Assembly (NCBI GenBank): GCA_016793305.1
Contig: JAEUHU010000431.1
Span: 1 to 9,973, forward strand
Direction: 5' to 3'
DNA: 9,973 bases
DNA from: Planctomycetota bacterium
GTDB taxonomy: Bacteria; Planctomycetota; UBA1135; UBA2386
This document shows positions 6,226-9,973 of this stretch, in pieces. Below the pieces are notes generated by a model that saw only the letters and a program-made list of their open reading frames with translations, made no database searches and was not told the origin of the DNA. Each line of letters starts with the position of its first letter. Position 1 is the stretch's first letter. The translations under genes were made by a program, and so were the position numbers.

Positions 6226-7529
6226 GCGGCCTCCAGCACGACGGCCTGGCCCTGGCCGCCGCCGATGCAAAGGGTCGCGAGTCCGTGGCGCTTGCCGCTG
6301 GCCCGCAGTTCGTGGGCGAGCGTCAGCAGCAGTCGTGCGCCCGAGGCCGCGATCGGGTGGCCGAGCGCGATCGCGCCGCCGTTCCGGTTCAACTTGTCCA
6401 TGTCGACCTGGCCGATCGCGTCGGGCAGGCCGAGTACGCGTCGGCAGTAGTCCGCGTCGGCGAACGCGCGCACGCAGCCGAGCACCTGGGCGGCGAACGC
6501 CTCGTTGATCTCGAGCACGTCGAGCTGGTCGAACGACAGCCCGGCCGCGGCCAGCGCCTTCGGGGTCGCGTGCACGGGTCCGAGGCCCATCGTCGCCGGC
6601 GACAGCGCGGCGGTGGCGGTGCCGCGCACGATCGCCAGCAGTGGCAGGCAAAGGCGCTTGGCGGCCTGCACCGACATGCACAGCAGCGCCGTGGCGCCGT
6701 CGGTGATCTGGCAGGCGTTGCCGACGGTGACGTCGCCCTCGCGTTTGTCGAACACCGGCCGCAACTTCGCCAAGGCCTCGGCGGTCTGCTCGGCGCGCAC
6801 GCCGTCGTCGTCGGTGACCGCGCTCCGGAAGTCCGGTCCCGGCACGAACGGAGCCGTCTCGCGCGCGAAGCGCTGTGCCGCCTGGGCCGCGCTGGCGCGG
6901 CGGTGGCTCTGCAGCGCGAACGCGTCCATCGCCGCCCGGTCGATGCCGAACTGTCGGGCGACGCGCTCGGCGGTGTCGCCCATCATCATGCCGGTGGTCG
7001 GATCGGTCAGGCCTTCGACGACGGCGATGCGTGGCTTCAGGGCGCTCGGGCGGAACGACAGCAGCGCCTTCGCCTTCTGCCACGCCGAGCGCGCCTTGCC
7101 CAGCCGCGTGAAGAAGCGCACCAGCTCGGGACCCATCAGCAGCGGGAAGTTGCTCATCGACTCGGCGCCGCCGACGAGGAACACCTCGCCCTGACCGGCG
7201 CGGAGCCGCTGCTCGGCGGCGAGCAGCGATTCCATGCCCGACGCGCAGTTGCGCATCACGGTGACCGCCGGCGTCGTCTCGGGCAGGCCGGCGCGCAGGG
7301 CCGCGACACGGGCGACGTTCGCCTCGCGGGCGTCGGGTCCGGCGCAGCCGAGGATCACCTCGTCGATCGCCTGCGGCCGGATCGGCGTGCGATCGAGCAG
7401 TTCGCGGAACACGTGCGTCGCCAGGTCGGCGGCGGACGCGCCCTGCATGGCGCCGCCCGCCTTGCAGAACGGGGTGCGCACGCCGGCGACGATCGCCAGG
7501 CTGCGGGACGGGTCGTGGGGGTCGTTCAT
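6222..7529 (-). CDS. fadI: FadI-type 3-ketoacyl-CoA thiolase
   Basis: 435 residues, against about 436 for E. coli FadI. The nucleophile is Cys95 in R-N-C-A-S-G. The N-E-A-F-A block is at 342-346, His391 lies in G-H-P-I-A-A-S-G, and the second catalytic Cys is Cys421 in L-C-I-G-G-G-Q-G. All the residues needed to cleave 3-ketoacyl-CoA with CoA, giving acetyl-CoA and a shortened acyl-CoA, are present. Between residues 139 and 183 there is a long basic, amphipathic stretch (TRLGKARSAWQKAKALL) leading to M-M-M-G-D-T-A-E. This insertion is typical of the FadI/mitochondrial beta-subunit group and is linked in that group to membrane association, whereas FadA-type thiolases are shorter. The gene starts with an ATGA overlap on the stop of the upstream ligase and ends with an ATGA overlap on fadJ. 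With FadJ it should form the beta-oxidation multienzyme complex. Confidence 0.93.
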   Translation of the reverse strand: MNDPHDPSRSLAIVAGVRTPFCKAGGAMQGASAADLATHVFRELLDRTPIRPQAIDEVILGCAGPDAREANVARVAALRAGLPETTPAVTVMRNCASGMESLLAAEQRLRAGQGEVFLVGGAESMSNFPLLMGPELVRFFTRLGKARSAWQKAKALLSFRPSALKPRIAVVEGLTDPTTGMMMGDTAERVARQFGIDRAAMDAFALQSHRRASAAQAAQRFARETAPFVPGPDFRSAVTDDDGVRAEQTAEALAKLRPVFDKREGDVTVGNACQITDGATALLCMSVQAAKRLCLPLLAIVRGTATAALSPATMGLGPVHATPKALAAAGLSFDQLDVLEINEAFAAQVLGCVRAFADADYCRRVLGLPDAIGQVDMDKLNRNGGAIALGHPIAASGARLLLTLAHELRASGKRHGLATLCIGGGQGQAVVLEAA

Positions 7530-9010
7530 GCCTTGGGCCTGCTGTCGACGAACCGCTTCTCCTTCATCTCGGTCTCCATGCCGATCTTGCGCAGCATCGA
7601 CTCGAGGCCGAGGAACTCGACGTGGTTGGGTGTGAGTTCGAGGCGGGTGTGGAACAGTTCGCGCACGCGCGCCGCCGCGGTCTCCGGGACGCTCCCGGAG
7701 CGCAGGGCGAGGTGCACGGTCATCTCGTCGACCTCGAGCGGGTCGTCGTCCTTCTTGCGCAGCTCGATCTGCCACTCCTCGACCTCGGGCATGCTGCCGA
7801 GCAGCACGGCGCAGTCCTCGAGGTTGACCAGCGTGCCCTTCACCTTCAGCAGCTGCAGGTCCTTCAGGCTCGACTCGCGGGTCAGGTCGCTGCTGATGCG
7901 CGGCACGGTGCGGCCGCAGTGGGGGCACGGTTCCCAACGCAGGCCGCCGCGCACCAGGTCGCCGGTGCGGTAGCGGAACACGGTGCTGGCGCGGGCGTGC
8001 AGCGGCGTGAACACCAGCTCGCCGTCGCTGCCGTCGGGCAGCACCTCGCCGGTGCGCGGGTCGACGACCTCGAAGATCGCGAGGTCCGGGTACAGGTGGT
8101 AGCCGGTGTAGGCGTTGTCCTTGGTCGGGCACTCGGCGAACGCCATGCGGGCCTCGGTGAAGCCGTAGGTGCCGAAGATGCGCACGTCCCTGGCTCCGAC
8201 CTCGGCGAGCAGCGCCTGCAGCTTGTCCTTCATGCCGGGCGGCACACGTTCGGCGCCGAGCACGACGCAGTGCAGCGACGACAGGTCCTGCCGTTCGGCC
8301 GCGGCGCGGCGCAGCAGGTGGTAGACGTAGCCTGGGACGCCGATCAGCGCGTCGGCGCGCAGGCGGCCGATCGCGCGCAGGTCGCCGCTGCTGCCCATCA
8401 CCTTCCCGCCGCCGGTCGACAGCGCCATCATGCCGGTCGCCTGGCCGGCGAAGAACACTTGCCAGAAGGCGAGGTGCGGCGCGTACGGGAACACGTTCGC
8501 GACGCGGTAGTCGGGCTCGAGGCCCATCACGTCGACCAGCCGCGCCCCGGTCTCCTTCAGGGTGCGCAGGTCGTGCATCGAGTAGAAGAACGGCACCGGC
8601 TCGGCCGAGCGGCCGGTGGTGAAGGTCATGAAGCTCGGCGCGTACTCGTCGCGCAGGCGCATGCGCACCGAGGCGGCACCCTGGGTCCATTTCTGCCACA
8701 ACAGCGGCAGCTTCTTCGCGAGCGGCCACGCGGCGCGGATCTTCGCGGCGTCCGGCTGCAGCACGAACTGCTTGAAGCGCTGCGGTTCGCCCTCGGTCGG
8801 CAGCAGGTCGCGCTTCTGCGACAACGGCACGCGCTGCAGGTCCTCGACGGTGCGCAGCTGCTCGGGCCGCACGCCCGCCTTGTCGAACAGCGCCCGGTAG
8901 AACGGCGAGAACGGGTAGAGCTGCTCGCACACGTAGCGCTGCAGCAAGTGTCCTTGCAGCGCGCGCTGTTCCGCACGCGACATGCGCTGCAGGCGTTGCC
9001 AACTGGTCAT
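7526..9010 (-). CDS. PaaK-like acyl-CoA ligase (adenylate-forming enzyme)
   Basis: 494 residues, soluble. The fold order matches the phenylacetate-CoA ligase (PaaK) family: an N-terminal Y-P-F-S-P-F-Y-R block (32-39), an ATP-loop region T-F-T-T-G-R-S (129-135), Y-G-F-T-E (282-286) as the adenylate-binding motif, Y-R-T-G-D-L (347-352), a C-P-H-C-G pair (362-366) preceding R-T-V-P-R-I as in PaaK proteins, and a hinge region near Asp384 leading to K-V-K-G-T-L-V-N in the C-terminal lid. The ATP loop is odd: the family usually has S-S-G-T-T-G, but Phe130 replaces the first Gly. It probably activates a carboxylic acid to its CoA thioester for the two downstream beta-oxidation enzymes; the substrate could be a fatty or aromatic acid. 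The start at 9010 has GAGGGA eight bases upstream. The frame extends further upstream but that part overlaps the divergent gene. It is first in the operon and overlaps fadI by four bases. Confidence 0.85.
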   Translation of the reverse strand: MTSWQRLQRMSRAEQRALQGHLLQRYVCEQLYPFSPFYRALFDKAGVRPEQLRTVEDLQRVPLSQKRDLLPTEGEPQRFKQFVLQPDAAKIRAAWPLAKKLPLLWQKWTQGAASVRMRLRDEYAPSFMTFTTGRSAEPVPFFYSMHDLRTLKETGARLVDVMGLEPDYRVANVFPYAPHLAFWQVFFAGQATGMMALSTGGGKVMGSSGDLRAIGRLRADALIGVPGYVYHLLRRAAAERQDLSSLHCVVLGAERVPPGMKDKLQALLAEVGARDVRIFGTYGFTEARMAFAECPTKDNAYTGYHLYPDLAIFEVVDPRTGEVLPDGSDGELVFTPLHARASTVFRYRTGDLVRGGLRWEPCPHCGRTVPRISSDLTRESSLKDLQLLKVKGTLVNLEDCAVLLGSMPEVEEWQIELRKKDDDPLEVDEMTVHLALRSGSVPETAAARVRELFHTRLELTPNHVEFLGLESMLRKIGMETEMKEKRFVDSRPKA

Positions 9011-9018
9011 GGTGCGCG

Positions 9019-9024
9019 TCCCTC
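9019..9024 (-). promoter_or_regulatory. Shine-Dalgarno site of the ligase gene
   Basis: GAGGGA on the minus strand, eight bases before the ATG at 9010. It decides this start over the longer open frame, which continues upstream into the divergent patatin gene. Confidence 0.65.
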
Positions 9025-9055
9025 GGCTGTCCTCAGTACCTAGTTGTCGGCAGCA

Positions 9056-9082
9056 CGAGGTTGCAGGCTTCAGGCAACCTCG
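9056..9082. promoter_or_regulatory. Perfect 9-bp inverted repeat, candidate operator
   Basis: CGAGGTTGC (9056-9064) and GCAACCTCG (9074-9082) with a 9-base spacer, centred about 60 bases upstream of the ligase ATG and 85 bases before the chosen patatin start. Centre-to-centre arm distance is 18 bases, close to two helical turns, which suits a dimeric regulator. Neither strand has a T-tract after it, and no gene ends here, so a terminator is unlikely. Confidence 0.55.
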
Positions 9083-9091
9083 GCCCGTGGT

Positions 9092-9103
9092 CGATCTAGA
9101 TCG
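9092..9103. promoter_or_regulatory. Perfect 12-bp palindrome, candidate regulator site
   Basis: CGATCTAGATCG reads the same on both strands. It stands out as the most AT-rich patch in an otherwise GC-rich divergent region. It may be a regulator site or overlap a promoter -10 region; no clear -35/-10 pair could be assigned. Confidence 0.45.
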
Positions 9104-9119
9104 GGACATCGGCAGCCGA

Positions 9120-9134
9120 CGAACGGTTCGTTCG
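9120..9134. promoter_or_regulatory. Inverted repeat CGAACG/CGTTCG, candidate regulator site
   Basis: Six-base arms CGAACG (9120-9125) and CGTTCG (9129-9134) around GTT, 21 bases before the chosen GTG of the patatin gene. Short enough to occur by chance, but it is the third dyad in 80 bases of the divergent region. Confidence 0.35.
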
Positions 9135-9154
9135 CCGCCGTCGACCTGCACGCC

Positions 9155-9973
9155 GTGAGAACGCCGCATCCGCACCCGGCTCCGCCTCATGATGCGGGCT
9201 TCGGCACCACGAAGCACCCGCTCGGCGAGCCGGCGTCGACCGGCCCGACGGTGCGACCGCGTCGCACGATCCTGGTGCTCGGCGGTGGTGGCATGCGCGG
9301 CTTCTGCCACATCGGCATCGTGCGCGCGATCGAGCGCCTCGGGCTGCAGGTCGACGAGGTCGTCGGGACCAGCATGGGGGCCGTGATGGGCGGGCTCTAC
9401 GCCGCCGGCAACGACAGCCACCGCATGGAGGCCGCGGCCGCCGAGATCTCGCTGAAGGACTTCTTCCGGCTCAACCTGCTGAAGTTCCTGGTGCGCGGCT
9501 ACCGGCACGCGTCGGTCTACAAGGGCCGCACGTTCCACGAACTGCTGAAGAAGTGGCTGCCGCACGGTTCGTTCGGGGCGATGCAGCGGCCGTTCTTCTG
9601 CAACGCGCTGTCGCTGACCACCGGCGCGTCGCGCTTCTTCGGCATGCCCGGCGCCGATTCGGTGGCGGTCGCCGACGCGGTCTACGCCTCGGCCTGCCTG
9701 CCGACGATCTTCGAGCCGGCCGAGATCGGCGGCGACCACTTCGTCGACGGCGGCATGACCGAGACGCTCGGGCTGCGCATCGCCCGCGCGCGCAGCGCCG
9801 ACCTGGTGATCGCGGTCGACCTGTCGCACCGCGACCAGCACGTGCCGACGCCGTTCCGCGCCAGCCTGCCGCACATCCTCTTCCAGACCTACGAGGTGAT
9901 GGGGCAGGCGCTCAACGAGCACAACCTGCACCGCTTCGTCGACGAGCGCACGGTGCTGATCAAGCCGAAGGTC
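9155..9973 (+). CDS. Patatin-like phospholipase, C-terminus beyond the right edge
   Basis: The frame is open from 9044 to the end of the window. From a GTG at 9155 it gives 273 residues. The patatin fold is clear: oxyanion loop G-G-G-G-M-R-G (43-49), nucleophile G-T-S-M-G with Ser73, the A-S-A-C-L-P block (178-183) that leads to E-P (187-188), and catalytic Asp198 in D-G-G. The Ser-Asp dyad is therefore intact, as in bacterial RssA/NTE-type proteins that hydrolyse phospholipids or other acyl esters. There is no signal peptide, so it should act in the cytoplasm or at the inner face of the membrane. The start is uncertain: no good ribosome-binding site precedes either GTG 9155 or GTG 9251. Codons from about 9191 onward already look coding, which favours 9155 and leaves a His/Pro-rich N-terminal extension of about 33 residues. 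It is transcribed away from the fatty-acid operon and shares its control region. Confidence 0.88.
   Translation, partial: MRTPHPHPAPPHDAGFGTTKHPLGEPASTGPTVRPRRTILVLGGGGMRGFCHIGIVRAIERLGLQVDEVVGTSMGAVMGGLYAAGNDSHRMEAAAAEISLKDFFRLNLLKFLVRGYRHASVYKGRTFHELLKKWLPHGSFGAMQRPFFCNALSLTTGASRFFGMPGADSVAVADAVYASACLPTIFEPAEIGGDHFVDGGMTETLGLRIARARSADLVIAVDLSHRDQHVPTPFRASLPHILFQTYEVMGQALNEHNLHRFVDERTVLIKPKV

Noticed and set aside
3685..6450. A 921-codon open frame on the plus strand, opposite fadJ
   Set aside because: It is the antisense of the well-supported fadJ gene. High GC at third codon positions removes stop codons on the opposite strand, and the product is an Arg/Ala/Asp/His-rich sequence with no recognisable domain.
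6226..7083. Upstream extension of the fadJ frame to an ATG at 7083
   Set aside because: The extra residues are Arg-rich and out of frame within the thiolase gene. The ATG at 6225, with GGAGG before it and the ATGA overlap, fits the family length.
9056..9082. The 9-bp inverted repeat as an intrinsic terminator
   Set aside because: No T-tract follows on either strand and no gene ends nearby; both flanking genes start here.
9011..9931. Upstream extension of the ligase frame to 9931
   Set aside because: It would be antisense to the patatin gene, which has intact GGGGMRG, GTSMG and DGG motifs. The ATG at 9010 has a good ribosome-binding site and gives a normal family length.

Overview
The window is very GC-rich throughout (roughly 70% by eye), with codons that strongly prefer G or C in the third position and long open frames on the antisense strands as a result. 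It carries envelope lipoproteins with clear lipoboxes and a FadI/FadJ-type beta-oxidation pair. This fits a high-GC Gram-negative bacterium, for example a Planctomycetota or Myxococcota/deltaproteobacterial lineage. The lineage is an inference, since no marker gene is present. No RNA gene, CRISPR array or insertion sequence was seen.

Layout: (1) 1-318, minus, is the N-terminal 106 codons of an RdgC-like protein that runs off the left edge. (2) 319-419 is a spacer with a perfect 10-bp GC stem that probably ends the upstream unit. (3) 420-3736, minus, is a three-gene envelope cluster, transcribed in the order 331-aa lipoprotein, alpha/beta-hydrolase lipoprotein, and secreted parvulin-like protein that has lost its histidines. 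(4) 3737-4068 is a 332-bp intergenic stretch with a dyad and a 12-bp direct repeat. (5) 4069-9010, minus, is a tight three-gene fatty-acid catabolism operon: PaaK-like acyl-CoA ligase, then FadI-type thiolase, then FadJ-type hydratase/dehydrogenase. Both junctions are ATGA overlaps. (6) 9011-9154 is a short divergent control region with three separate inverted repeats. (7) 9155-9973, plus, is a patatin-like phospholipase that runs off the right edge.

How the genes may work together: the patatin could release fatty acids from lipids, the ligase could make acyl-CoA, and FadJ plus FadI could carry out hydration, oxidation and thiolysis. Acyl-CoA dehydrogenase is not encoded here and must lie elsewhere. 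The divergent arrangement around palindromic sites suggests shared regulation of lipid release and lipid use, which is inference. I found no clearly new defence or mobile system. The best leads are the aberrant P-loop in the ligase, the histidine-free parvulin protein, the unrecognised lipoprotein, and the palindromes in the divergent promoter region.
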